In this document: one piece after another, positions 1 through 9,375 of the stretch
Position numbering within the stretch: the first letter of the stretch is position 1
Layout of the letters: the number at the start of each line of letters is the position of its first letter
Assembly: GCF_001427905.1 (NCBI RefSeq)
Contig: NZ_LMEF01000023.1
Span: 350,687-414,686 of the forward strand
Reading direction: 5' to 3'
Source: Flavobacterium sp. Root420
GTDB taxonomy: Bacteria > Bacteroidota > Bacteroidia > Flavobacteriales > Flavobacteriaceae
DNA length: 64,000 bases
The notes under the pieces: model-generated
Told to the model about the DNA's origin: nothing
The model's database searches: none
What the model saw: only the letters and a program-made list of their open reading frames with translations
Made by a program: the position numbers and the translations under genes

Positions 1-2892
1 AATGATATTGAACTGTTTTATTACTGTTTCACCATATCTTTTGTCATTAACATAATAAACTTCATTTAAAGGATAGTCAACTCCATCTTTGCAGAAAACC
101 CTTCCTGATGTCATATAATTTTTATATTCACGATCCAGAGTGCTTATTTTAAACAGTGCTTTTTCATCATAGTTAACAGCAATTTGATTGTAAATTGTTT
201 TCGCTTTTTTACCTGATGGATCTATCTCGGGTAATTTATGAAGTATAGTATAAATCATTTCAGGAGAAAGTGTATTTATAGTTTTATGAACTCCCACTAA
301 ACTTAAGATATAATCAACTTTTTCTCTTTGAACTTGTTTTGATTTAAGAACATCATAATCAACTTTAGGCTTTTCAATTAAACCACTAAATTCCTCGTTA
401 ATATATGCTGCTGATGAACATTTTGAAGGCTCTGTTTTAATAACTGCTTCTGTTTGCAACCAAGTAGAATGTTCTAATTTCCATTTAATGTAAGAAGTCA
501 TCATACTGCCATTTATTTTACGGTAATTCCTCGTATTAAAAAAATCAAAATATATTAAACTGGAATGTGGTTCTATATTTTTATCGATCGAATTAAAGAT
601 TTCTAAATCCTTGTCAATTAAGTTAATAATTGATTCTGATGTATTATTCAATAAAATTTTATCAAAATCATCAATTGATAAAACATTCACCGGACCATAT
701 CCACCTGTTAATGTGTCTTTAAATTGTTTATAGCCTTTTTTGAAAGTATAATCACCTACAGAATTTCTGTAATTATAATTTTTCATAACGTAATCAGCAT
801 AATCATCTTTAACTCTAACAGTTTCTTTTCTTGGATAATATGCTACACCCAGCCACTCGATATATTTTTTCCATTTGATTGTATTGAGAGCTTCTATTTC
901 AAATTTCAGATGAGATGCTATTAATTTTGCTTTGTCATAACTATAGATTTCCTCCGCCAGCGGATTACCATATTCTTTTCCGAAGTATAATTTATTAGCC
1001 AGTTCAATTTTATTTTTTTTATTGATTATATGAATAGCTGTGCCCTTCCAATTAGAATCTGTGTGAGGTTCCAATTTGTAAATATCAAAAAGTGTTTTAT
1101 GCAGGTTTTTCACATCATCTAACGAAACCTCTTCATGCTGTGAATAATGTGAAATTAAAGCTTCAACAACCTCATTAAAATTAAACTCTTTTAAGTTGTA
1201 TTTTGAAAGAGCTTCTGCTAGGTTCTTGAAATCGGAACACTGATATACTTTTAATAATTCGGCTGCTAAATCATTACTGATTATTTGAATTCCTAGTTCA
1301 TGAGGTAAGTTGTATTTTACCCCTTGATTTGGCAGAAAAATTGGTTTATCAAAAGACAATAAATTCTTTTCGTTATCAAAAAATACGCCCTCGGTTTTTA
1401 ATAATTCCGTATCTTTTCCAATATAATTACCAATCGATTTTATTAAAAGTGCATAATCCGGAAGGTTAATATCCTTTCTATGGGCAGCAATACTAGGAAT
1501 TACGACTTCGACATTGTAATTCTCATATCCCAGATTTTCTAAAAAATTTAAAACAAATTCATCTTCAGTATGCAATAGCAAATCAGGGTATTGATCGGGA
1601 TTCAAATACTTTGGAATAATTTGCTCAACAAAATAAACTGGTTTATTATCATTATCCCATTTTATATATTGATTGCTTGTAACTGGAAAAATATTTTTAT
1701 CTTTTATGAGGTTTAAAATATTATTTTTTAAATCTTTATTATCTGCCAGATGGTTTAAAGACTGAAAATCGGCTTGTAAAAAACTTACTGATTTAAAATT
1801 AAAATTATCATTTTCAATTTGGGCAATTTTCTCAGAAGCTTCTGTAAGTAAGTACGGAATTAAAGCGGTTAGTTTTTTATTATAATCTTCTTCATCATCA
1901 ATAATAAGATTTCTATCAGCATTCAGTTCAAATGATCCATGAATAATTCCTTTGCATTGAATAGGCACTTTTGTTCTGAAATAGGAATAAACCACATCTT
2001 TAGTTTGAACAAAATCATTTTGCCATGCAACGCTCAAATGATAATCTCTTTTGATGTCTTCAAATTTGCCTTCGATATTGTAAATGTTCCAAATATTATC
2101 AGTTACGCTTTCTTCTGTAGTATTTATAATTTTCAGAATATCTTTTGATATATTTTCTTTTTTATAACTGCATTGTATCCCATTGATATCTATATAAATG
2201 GATGTAAGATTATTTAAAAACAATAATACTTCACTGTCAATATCCTGACTTAATTGTTTTATTACCTGCTCTATTGCATTGTCTAATAAATCAATTTGAA
2301 TAATGGTGTCGAAATCTTCCTTTCCTTCAAAATAGTCAACCACAGCACCTTCTACCTCTGGACAAACTAAAGTTGAAATAGGAAATTCTTCCTTGTTTTT
2401 TAATTTTTCGAAGGCTGTCTTAAATTTTTGATTTTGTAAAAGTTCAAATAATACCTTCTTACTATAATCTTTTGAAAATCCAACACATAAGTCATGACTA
2501 TCAATAGTCACTTTTTTTGCCCAACTTAAAATAGAACGAAATCCTAATCCTTTTTTGCCGATTTGGCCTTCCATCGCTTCTTTTGGACTTAAATGACTGT
2601 GGAAAATGGAATTTAAACCTTCTTCAGAGAAACCATATCCAGTATTAGCAATAATTAATTTTTTACCCGTTAATTTGATTAAAACTTTCTTTTCTTTCTT
2701 TGCTTCAGAAGCAGCATCATCGGCATTTTGAAGCATTTCTAAAAGCTGCCTATTGTTATAGTTTTTAACATTTTCTTTTTCTCCTTTAAATTCGGAAAAC
2801 ATTCTATTAGGGCTTAGTAAATATACTTTTTTTGTTATATCTAATTGATTTTTAGCTATTTCCTGAATTGATATAGTTTGTTCTTTTTCCAT
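1..2892 (-). CDS. Sacsin-type GHKL ATPase, partial (C-terminus outside window)
   Basis: The reading frame is open from an ATG at 2892 to the left edge of the window (about 964 codons), so the C-terminus is missing. The N-terminus carries the three ATP-binding signatures of the GHKL (HSP90/histidine-kinase-type) fold: the N-box LLEMLQNADDA (residues 50-60), a G1 box ANTGYGF (82-88, with Asn where many members have Asp) and a G2 box GKKGLGFRS (112-120). The N-box wording is that of sacsin-like and DUF3883-associated ATPases, which are large proteins often carried in bacterial defence and mobile regions. I recognise no further domain in the remaining 800 residues. No signal peptide or membrane segment is apparent. 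It is transcribed away from the coupling-protein gene. A role in defence is inferred from family and setting only. Confidence 0.75.
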   Translation of the reverse strand, partial: MEKEQTISIQEIAKNQLDITKKVYLLSPNRMFSEFKGEKENVKNYNNRQLLEMLQNADDAASEAKKEKKVLIKLTGKKLIIANTGYGFSEEGLNSIFHSHLSPKEAMEGQIGKKGLGFRSILSWAKKVTIDSHDLCVGFSKDYSKKVLFELLQNQKFKTAFEKLKNKEEFPISTLVCPEVEGAVVDYFEGKEDFDTIIQIDLLDNAIEQVIKQLSQDIDSEVLLFLNNLTSIYIDINGIQCSYKKENISKDILKIINTTEESVTDNIWNIYNIEGKFEDIKRDYHLSVAWQNDFVQTKDVVYSYFRTKVPIQCKGIIHGSFELNADRNLIIDDEEDYNKKLTALIPYLLTEASEKIAQIENDNFNFKSVSFLQADFQSLNHLADNKDLKNNILNLIKDKNIFPVTSNQYIKWDNDNKPVYFVEQIIPKYLNPDQYPDLLLHTEDEFVLNFLENLGYENYNVEVVIPSIAAHRKDINLPDYALLIKSIGNYIGKDTELLKTEGVFFDNEKNLLSFDKPIFLPNQGVKYNLPHELGIQIISNDLAAELLKVYQCSDFKNLAEALSKYNLKEFNFNEVVEALISHYSQHEEVSLDDVKNLHKTLFDIYKLEPHTDSNWKGTAIHIINKKNKIELANKLYFGKEYGNPLAEEIYSYDKAKLIASHLKFEIEALNTIKWKKYIEWLGVAYYPRKETVRVKDDYADYVMKNYNYRNSVGDYTFKKGYKQFKDTLTGGYGPVNVLSIDDFDKILLNNTSESIINLIDKDLEIFNSIDKNIEPHSSLIYFDFFNTRNYRKINGSMMTSYIKWKLEHSTWLQTEAVIKTEPSKCSSAAYINEEFSGLIEKPKVDYDVLKSKQVQREKVDYILSLVGVHKTINTLSPEMIYTILHKLPEIDPSGKKAKTIYNQIAVNYDEKALFKISTLDREYKNYMTSGRVFCKDGVDYPLNEVYYVNDKRYGETVIKQFNII

Positions 2893-3310
2893 TTGAATAA
2901 TTTTAAACAATGTTATTTAGTGATTAGGTTCCGAAAAGCTATAGATAAGCTGTTCAAAATTTATCATTTGCTGCTATTTATAAATTAACTTTTAATTTAC
3001 AGTACTATAGTTCTCAATAACAGATTCCAAAAACAAATATTAGAATTTATTCTAAAAGGTTATTACGTAAAACCATAATTGATTTATTAATCTCAAAAAT
3101 ATTAACTAACAAACAAAGAAGAGCAGGTAGTTTTACGCGTTTATTTAATAAAAATGGATATAAGATTAGGAATTCAATTCTGAAGAAGATTGATATTAAT
3201 ATTGTTTCCCACCATATTTTGACTAAAATAAATCATTAAATCATCATTAAATTTAATGCTTCAAATTAAAGTAAACAACATTTTTTTTTATGTAACCTTT
3301 TGAATAATTG
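2893..3310. other. Divergent intergenic region, no gene seen
   Basis: About 415 bp of AT-rich DNA lie between the divergent sacsin-type ATPase and coupling-protein genes. I see no convincing small gene. An 8-bp inverted pair, CGTAAAAC near 3065 and GTTTTACG near 3131, is the only symmetry noticed. The region must hold the promoters of both flanking genes, but I could not place them. Confidence 0.4.
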
Positions 3311-5296
3311 ATGATGCAGACAGGAGAAAATGAACAGGCACTGAGAAAAATTTTAGACATGACCCGCCTTATCAGCATTGTGCTTTTGGGTATACATTTT
3401 TACTACTACGGTTATAACGCTTTTAAACAATGGCAGCTTGTAAGTCCATTAAGTGATACCATTCTGGACAATATTTATAAAACAGGACTCTTTAATTTTT
3501 TTCATAAATCAAAGCTCTTAGTACTTGCTTTTCTTCTAATTTCTCTATTGGGTGCAAAAGGGAGAAAGAATGAAAAACTGCAGTTAAAAATGGCTTTATA
3601 CTATTTAATATCAGGTGTATGTCTTTACTTCTCCACTTATGTATTTATAATATTACCTCTTCCTGCAAACATTAGGGTAGTTCTGTACATGTTTTTTACT
3701 ACGTGTGGATATCTCCTTCTTCTGACTGGCGGTATTTTACTCACTCGAATTATAACGAGCAGAATAAATCATAAAGATATTTTTAATAAAGAGAACGAAA
3801 CATTTCCTCAGGAAGAAAGGCTGCTTGAAAATGAATATTCCATTAACCTGCCGGCGCAATATTATCTGAAAGACAAAATCCGAAATAGCTGGATCAACAT
3901 CATAAATCCTTTTCGGTCTTTACTCGTTGCAGGAACACCTGGATCAGGTAAATCATACTTTGTAATCCGTCATGTTATTACCCAGCATATCAGAAAAGGA
4001 TTTAGTATGTTTATCTATGATTTTAAGTTCGATGATCTATCCAAAATTGCTTACAACACATGGCTTAACTCAAAGCATTTCTACCCTGTTGAACCAAAAT
4101 TTTATGTCATAAATTTTGATGATCTGAGCCGGACTCACAGATGTAATCCCTTAGATCCTTCAGCTATGACAGATATCACGGATGCAGCTGAATCAGCCCG
4201 CACAATATTGCTTGGTCTTAACCGCGAATGGATTAAAAAACAGGGGGATTTTTTTGTAGAATCCCCCATTAATTTCCTGACTGCCATTATATGGTATCTG
4301 CGCAAATATAATGATGGTGAATTCTGTACCCTGCCGCATGTCATTGAACTGATGCAGATGGATTACGACAATCTTTTCACCATTCTCAGAACAGAAAAAG
4401 AAATTGATGTTCTTATTAATCCATTTGTCAGTGCTTATCTAAAAGATGTTATGGATCAGCTGGAAGGACAAATTGCTTCTGCTAAAATCTCTATGGCAAG
4501 ACTTGCTTCTCCACAGCTTTATTATGTTTTATCCGGAAGCGATTTTTCTTTGGATATTAATAATCCCCTTGAGCCAAAAATTGTCTGCATGGGAAATAAT
4601 CCGCAGAAAATTCAAACGTATGGAGCTGTTCTATCCTTATACGTAAGCCGATTAATCAAACAGGTAAACCAGAAAGGAAAACTCAAAAGCAGTCTGATAT
4701 TTGATGAATTTCCTACCATTTATCTCAATAATATGGACAGTTTGATCGCCACTGCAAGAAGCAATAAAGTGGCCACCTGTTTGGGGATTCAGGATTTCAG
4801 TCAGCTTAGAAAAGATTACGGACGTGAACAGGCTGACGTAATATTAAATATCTCTGGAAATATAATAAGCGGTCAGGTAACAGGAGATACAGCCAAGCAG
4901 CTTTCAGACCGTTTTGGAAAGATCATGCAGGATCGTGAGAGTCTTTCAATTAACAGTAGCGATACCTCAATCAGTCGTTCCAAACAATTGGAATCAGCAG
5001 TTCCGGCTTCTAAAATTTCTTCATTAAGTTCAGGCCAGTTTGTGGGTATGGTAGCAGATGATCCCAACTGTAAAATTGAGCTTAAAACATTTCACAGCGA
5101 AATTTTAAACGATCATAAGGCACTCGAAAAAGAAATAGATAACTATGAGGAAATTGCACAAATACGAAAGATTGATAACTCTATTGTTCAAAGAAATTAT
5201 TTGCAAATTAAGCAGGATATACAAGATGTTATAAATTCTGAAATTGAAAAAATCATAAACGATCAAGGGCGTGCTCATCTCATTATTAAAAAGTAA
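3311..5296 (+). CDS. TraG/MobC-type conjugative coupling protein (YWFCY family)
   Basis: This is a type IV coupling protein, the inner-membrane ATPase that brings the relaxase-DNA complex to a conjugative channel. The first 170 residues hold several hydrophobic segments, as in the YWFCY N-terminal domain of Bacteroidota MobC/TraG proteins. Walker A is AGTPGSGKSY near residue 208 and Walker B is SSLIFDEFPT near residue 460. At about 660 residues it is full length. A TTG lies one codon before the ATG at 3311; the ATG is preferred. No relaxase (MobA/MobB) or other transfer gene is in the window, so either the rest of the transfer module lies further left or it has been lost. Its presence argues that this half of the window belongs to an integrative or mobilisable element. 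Confidence 0.88.
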   Translation: MMQTGENEQALRKILDMTRLISIVLLGIHFYYYGYNAFKQWQLVSPLSDTILDNIYKTGLFNFFHKSKLLVLAFLLISLLGAKGRKNEKLQLKMALYYLISGVCLYFSTYVFIILPLPANIRVVLYMFFTTCGYLLLLTGGILLTRIITSRINHKDIFNKENETFPQEERLLENEYSINLPAQYYLKDKIRNSWINIINPFRSLLVAGTPGSGKSYFVIRHVITQHIRKGFSMFIYDFKFDDLSKIAYNTWLNSKHFYPVEPKFYVINFDDLSRTHRCNPLDPSAMTDITDAAESARTILLGLNREWIKKQGDFFVESPINFLTAIIWYLRKYNDGEFCTLPHVIELMQMDYDNLFTILRTEKEIDVLINPFVSAYLKDVMDQLEGQIASAKISMARLASPQLYYVLSGSDFSLDINNPLEPKIVCMGNNPQKIQTYGAVLSLYVSRLIKQVNQKGKLKSSLIFDEFPTIYLNNMDSLIATARSNKVATCLGIQDFSQLRKDYGREQADVILNISGNIISGQVTGDTAKQLSDRFGKIMQDRESLSINSSDTSISRSKQLESAVPASKISSLSSGQFVGMVADDPNCKIELKTFHSEILNDHKALEKEIDNYEEIAQIRKIDNSIVQRNYLQIKQDIQDVINSEIEKIINDQGRAHLIIKK

Positions 5297-5407
5297 AAAA
5301 GTATATTATAAAATTCTAAAATTTGGATAAAAATACTACATTTAGCAAACGGCTGATATTTTACACAGGCTGAACATTCACATAAATTTATAATAATTCC
5401 AAAACTT

Positions 5408-6259
5408 ATGAAGCATCTTATTGTAATTGATGACACGGGATCACCTGGTAACTTTAATGAAACACGGTTTTTAAAAGAAGATAGAAAAACGCTTGTAGCT
5501 GTATTTATTCACGCAGAACTACGTCATATCTTAGAGAAAATTCTATCTGAAATTTTAGATACTTTGAAAAAAGATTATCCTATTACCGAATTTCACTTTA
5601 AAGATATAGTCAATAAAAATAATGAATTTTCAGGCTTTACTTACGAGCAAACGATAAAATTGGTCGATGAGATAGCAGATGTTTTTGCTCAATTTAAGCT
5701 TCCCTTTTTTGTACAGACTATTCATAAAAAAACCTTACAAGAAAACGGGATTTTTATTTCAAAAGAACTAAATCTGGGCAATTTAAATCTTAAAGAAAGT
5801 GAAGATAATGCAATATTTTCACTCCTACTGACCTTAAGAGAATTTGCGAAAAAAAAGTACGCAAATGATAGAATAGAGATTTTCATGGATCAGAGAGCAA
5901 ATAATAAAACTGAATTTGAAAAATTTGAATTTCTGGGAGGAGTTGCCGATAATACCGTACACTATAAATCATCCGCAGAATGCACACTAATTCAGGTAGC
6001 AGATTTTTTTGCTTATGCTGTCAACAGGATGCAAACTACTTCAGCAAAAGAGAATCGAACTAATCTTGATAAAGCACTGTTATTCTCATTTTCTAAAGCT
6101 TTAGCAAGACAACCATCTACAGGAGTTTTAAAACTGGAAGTTGATATAGATGAATTTAAAAAAGATGATTATGATTATGAACTATATCAGAAAAGACAAA
6201 TTGATGGAAATTTAGAATTTTGGAAAAATGCTCAGAAAGATGATTCTAAAAAGGATTAG
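5408..6259 (+). CDS. DUF3800 domain protein
   Basis: This 283-residue soluble protein has the DUF3800 pattern: an N-terminal strand with IDDTGSPG (residues 7-14), a central FHFKDI, an acidic IFMDQRANN segment and a C-terminal LIQVADFFAY. DUF3800 is thought to have an RNase H-like fold with conserved acidic residues, and its members are frequent in phage, plasmid and defence regions. Their biochemical activity is unknown to me. It follows the coupling protein by 111 bp and precedes three genes on the same strand with gaps of 70-130 bp. That spacing fits a loosely packed cargo block rather than a tight operon. The Asp residues suggest a metal-dependent nuclease, which is inference. Confidence 0.8.
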   Translation: MKHLIVIDDTGSPGNFNETRFLKEDRKTLVAVFIHAELRHILEKILSEILDTLKKDYPITEFHFKDIVNKNNEFSGFTYEQTIKLVDEIADVFAQFKLPFFVQTIHKKTLQENGIFISKELNLGNLNLKESEDNAIFSLLLTLREFAKKKYANDRIEIFMDQRANNKTEFEKFEFLGGVADNTVHYKSSAECTLIQVADFFAYAVNRMQTTSAKENRTNLDKALLFSFSKALARQPSTGVLKLEVDIDEFKKDDYDYELYQKRQIDGNLEFWKNAQKDDSKKD

Positions 6260-6350
6260 ATAAGTAATCATTGAATCTAATTCATAATCCTCTTGAGTAT
6301 AACAGTTTTAATATCAACTTACAAAGCAAAGCATAAAACGAACATAAAAA

Positions 6351-7445
6351 ATGGCAGAATCACATTCTTATTTTCTAAACAATTTACTTGACAATAGGAA
6401 AAAGGTTATTGAACTTATCATCATTTCACTTGTATTAGGAATTGGAGTAAGTTTCATTAGTTCGAGCTTATTTGACTATATCAAAATCGAAAATAAAAAC
6501 AATACCTATTTACTTCTTGGAAGTATAATGACTATTGGAAGCATGATTTATTTAGCATCAAATTTGTTTGGTAGGAGAAAATTTGAAAAAAAAATTGAAG
6601 GTTTTTTTATTGTTGACCGTGAAAACAAAAATATTATAAAAATTGATAATTACCATTACTCCAATAATATTCTTGAGTATTTGGACTCTGCACGAGCAGA
6701 AGACGCTCGTATAGATGATAATTGGTTAAAAACTGATTTTGGCAATATCCATAGCGAACGACAAACATTATTGCCGATCATTGAGAGTATATCAGAATAT
6801 TATTTTTTGAATAACTTGTCAATGCATTTGTCCGCTTTTTTTAATAATACATCTTTTAGTGATGATAGGCTAAGAACATACGAAAGAAAAGACATAACCT
6901 ACATACTTCTCACTAATTATTTTTTGGAATTATTTTCTAAGCCTGTAGATCAGAGAAGCAAGTTTCAGGACAATGATCAACTTCGTAATGTTACCTATTT
7001 TAAAAGAGGAGAAACTGAGGGGAAAGTTACATCCAGTTATCACAACGGAGCAATGTTTCAGCATTTTAATTTAGTATTACCTAATGAAAGTAAAGTAAGC
7101 CGGGAGAAAAATTCTACAATAATTATTCAAAACGATCGCTTTAAAATTACTGTTGAAACTATAGTAAGCGGTGTCAACACATATATTCCAATTGAGTTTA
7201 AAGAATTGTACTTAAATTTAAAACCTGATCATAATCCTGCTTTTATTACAACTTACAGAATAAATGTAGAATTCAGTAAATTTTCGTTTCTAAAATCATC
7301 AAGCTGGGAATATTATAAATGGCTGGATTCATACTTAGAGGATTTCGAAAGGAAAGTCTCCGAAAAATATTATTTCGACAATCAGATTCAATGGGATAAA
7401 ACATATCCAATTTTGAAAGTCCTTTCTTTTAAATTAAAAAGTTAA
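6351..7445 (+). CDS. Uncharacterised protein with two N-terminal membrane segments
   Basis: I do not recognise this 364-residue protein. After a short charged N-terminus it has two hydrophobic segments (about residues 18-40 and 50-70), followed by a basic stretch RRKFEKK and a roughly 290-residue soluble part. The topology suggests a membrane-anchored protein with a large cytoplasmic domain. No catalytic motif is obvious. The ATG at 6351 is clear. It lies between the DUF3800 gene and a small coiled-coil gene on the same strand. Membrane-anchored proteins next to nuclease-like and Schlafen-like genes are common in defence cassettes, but that role is only an inference here. Confidence 0.55.
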   Translation: MAESHSYFLNNLLDNRKKVIELIIISLVLGIGVSFISSSLFDYIKIENKNNTYLLLGSIMTIGSMIYLASNLFGRRKFEKKIEGFFIVDRENKNIIKIDNYHYSNNILEYLDSARAEDARIDDNWLKTDFGNIHSERQTLLPIIESISEYYFLNNLSMHLSAFFNNTSFSDDRLRTYERKDITYILLTNYFLELFSKPVDQRSKFQDNDQLRNVTYFKRGETEGKVTSSYHNGAMFQHFNLVLPNESKVSREKNSTIIIQNDRFKITVETIVSGVNTYIPIEFKELYLNLKPDHNPAFITTYRINVEFSKFSFLKSSSWEYYKWLDSYLEDFERKVSEKYYFDNQIQWDKTYPILKVLSFKLKS

Positions 7446-7516
7446 CATTACTAAAATCAAATGTCCGATGAATTTGTTTCTTCTAAAGCAATCTATTACA
7501 AACTAAAAATGAAAAC

Positions 7517-8026
7517 ATGACAACATTACTTCAAAAAATTGAAAAAACAGAAAGTGAATTGGAATTTGTCGAATCAAAAATGAAATTTCCTCAAGTATAT
7601 AATTCTGAAGATATTGAAGAAGAACGCAAATTATTAAACGAAAAACATCTAAAATTAAAAGAAGAAGCTATTCAGATAACTGAAATAAATTCTCTTAAAG
7701 AATTATTGTATCGCCAACTCAGCGAGTATATTGAAACACTTGAAAAATTCACAGATCATCCTTACTCAAAATCTCAGAGTTTGAGTTTTTCGAAGTTTTA
7801 TACCTCACCATTGACGGCCATTCAAGATATTCTATTTTCAAATTTAAAAGGAATATCTGGAGTTAATTTAAATACTACACAAGATCCAAAGGATATTGTT
7901 ACTGATAAAGATGATTTTGTAGTTTTATTAAAACAAAAAAGGAAAGAGTTTTTTAATGCTGAAAATTTATATGATATAAATCTGGCATATAGAAATTTTT
8001 CAAAGGAAGTCAAAAAATTCAGATGA
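7517..8026 (+). CDS. Small coiled-coil protein, function unknown
   Basis: The 169-residue product is unrecognised. Residues 1-85 are rich in Glu, Lys and Leu with heptad-like spacing and probably form a coiled coil. The C-terminal half is polar and carries no known motif. It has no signal peptide or membrane segment. It sits 71 bp after the two-TM protein gene and 126 bp before the AlbA_2 gene, all on the plus strand, so it is a candidate partner of one of them. Confidence 0.5.
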   Translation: MTTLLQKIEKTESELEFVESKMKFPQVYNSEDIEEERKLLNEKHLKLKEEAIQITEINSLKELLYRQLSEYIETLEKFTDHPYSKSQSLSFSKFYTSPLTAIQDILFSNLKGISGVNLNTTQDPKDIVTDKDDFVVLLKQKRKEFFNAENLYDINLAYRNFSKEVKKFR

Positions 8027-8152
8027 TAAACTAAAAATGGATAATTGATTTATCTTCAAAGATTAAATTAAAGTCATTCAATACTTTTGACTGTAATGAA
8101 TAAATAGATGTGTTGTAATATTTGACAAACAAACCACTAATCCAAAAAAAGT

Positions 8153-9136
8153 ATGAAACCATCAGAGGCATTATTTAACAGGGATCTTTATGAATTGGAG
8201 TATGAATATCTCCAGGAATTTTTTTCAACATCAAAAGATGAAAATTTGTATCTGGAATTTAAATCCTATGATGCCAGAGGAGCATACAAAGAAAAGGAGG
8301 ATACCATTAAAAAGGCGGTTTGCGGCATGCTGAATTCAGAAGGAGGTATAATTATTTGGGGCGCCCCAATTGAGACCCGAGATGAAAATAAGAATACGGT
8401 TGCTATAGGAGAATTAACCCCTTTTGCGTCTGCATTAGACAGAGACAAACTCATTAATATCTTGTCTTCGAGCATTATTCCATTGCCTGTCGGTATCAGA
8501 GTTCAAGCCTTGCAAAATGAAAACCAGGATTCAGTATTTGTTATTGAAGTAGAGAAAAGCCCTGAGAAACCGCATCAATTTGATAATAGATATTATATTC
8601 GATTAGACGGGCAGACAAGAATTGCACCACATTATCTTATAAGCGCCCTGATGAAAGGGATAAATTTCCCTGTCCTAACTGGTCATCTCCGTTTAAAGCA
8701 AATTAGTAATGATGGGAGAAATAATATACTCTTATACTTTAGAAATGTATTGTTCAATACTTCAGCATTTAACAATGATATTAATGTGCAAAAGCGAATA
8801 GTAACATCAAAAGGTCAGTTACTTATTAATGGTGAATATCATGATTTAATGTATTTCAATACGATGCCTTTACTAAGTCACGGTGCTCCTACATCTTTAG
8901 ACTTTATACTTCAAATTCCAGCTGCTCATGCACAGGGAGAACTTACCATCGTATTCCAGTTTGGAGGTGAAAAATCGCCATCAAAAATGTCGACGTACAA
9001 ATATCGATTTGAAAGGTTTATGTTTGGAAATGTAGCAGATGAAAGTATTTATCTGGTGAAAAAAAAGGAAAACTCACTTCCTAAAAGTGATCATATGGAT
9101 TCTATGCGCAATGTTGAAGACGTACTTAATTCATAA
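8153..9136 (+). CDS. Schlafen/AlbA_2-type ATP-binding protein
   Basis: This 327-residue protein begins with an AlbA_2 (Schlafen AlbA-like) domain. The typical LEFKSYD (residues 24-30) is followed by IKKAVCGMLNSEGGIIIWG (residues 48-66) and, near residue 145, a segment ending YYIRLDGQTR. In this family the domain is annotated as a putative ATP- or nucleic-acid-binding module and is often fused to regulatory or nuclease parts. Here the C-terminal 150 residues are not recognised and may form a beta-rich domain. It closes the plus-strand cargo block that starts with DUF3800 and converges on xseB. Eukaryotic Schlafens act against viruses by cleaving RNA, but nothing in the sequence proves such an activity here. 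Confidence 0.75.
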   Translation: MKPSEALFNRDLYELEYEYLQEFFSTSKDENLYLEFKSYDARGAYKEKEDTIKKAVCGMLNSEGGIIIWGAPIETRDENKNTVAIGELTPFASALDRDKLINILSSSIIPLPVGIRVQALQNENQDSVFVIEVEKSPEKPHQFDNRYYIRLDGQTRIAPHYLISALMKGINFPVLTGHLRLKQISNDGRNNILLYFRNVLFNTSAFNNDINVQKRIVTSKGQLLINGEYHDLMYFNTMPLLSHGAPTSLDFILQIPAAHAQGELTIVFQFGGEKSPSKMSTYKYRFERFMFGNVADESIYLVKKKENSLPKSDHMDSMRNVEDVLNS

Positions 9137-9165
9137 CCTGATTTATTGAATATTCTATAACAGCA

Positions 9166-9375
9166 CTATTGAGTAGAGTTTTCCATCTGAGCTATAATCT
9201 TATTGACTTCCGATTCTGTAGATTTCAGTTTTGCCTGGCAGAATGTAATTAGATCCGAAGCTCTTTTGACTTTAACAGCAAGCACATCTACTGAAATGGT
9301 TTCATTTTCGATTTCAGAAGCAATTAGAGCCAGCTCTTTATAAGCTTCTTCATAAGTTAGTTTTATCTTTTCCAT
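9166..9375 (-). CDS. xseB: Exonuclease VII small subunit
   Basis: This 69-residue protein has the XseB layout: two helices around LTYEEAYKELALIASEIEN and a second coiled-coil helix containing VKRASDLITFC. XseB binds XseA to form exonuclease VII, which degrades single-stranded DNA from both ends. It starts at an ATG at 9375 inside the end of xseA (26-bp overlap), so the two subunits are probably translationally coupled. Confidence 0.85.
   Translation of the reverse strand: MEKIKLTYEEAYKELALIASEIENETISVDVLAVKVKRASDLITFCQAKLKSTESEVNKIIAQMENSTQ

Noticed and set aside
3061..3140. Inverted pair CGTAAAAC/GTTTTACG as an attachment site or IS end
   Set aside because: Only 8 bp long, 60 bp apart, with no transposase or target duplication nearby.
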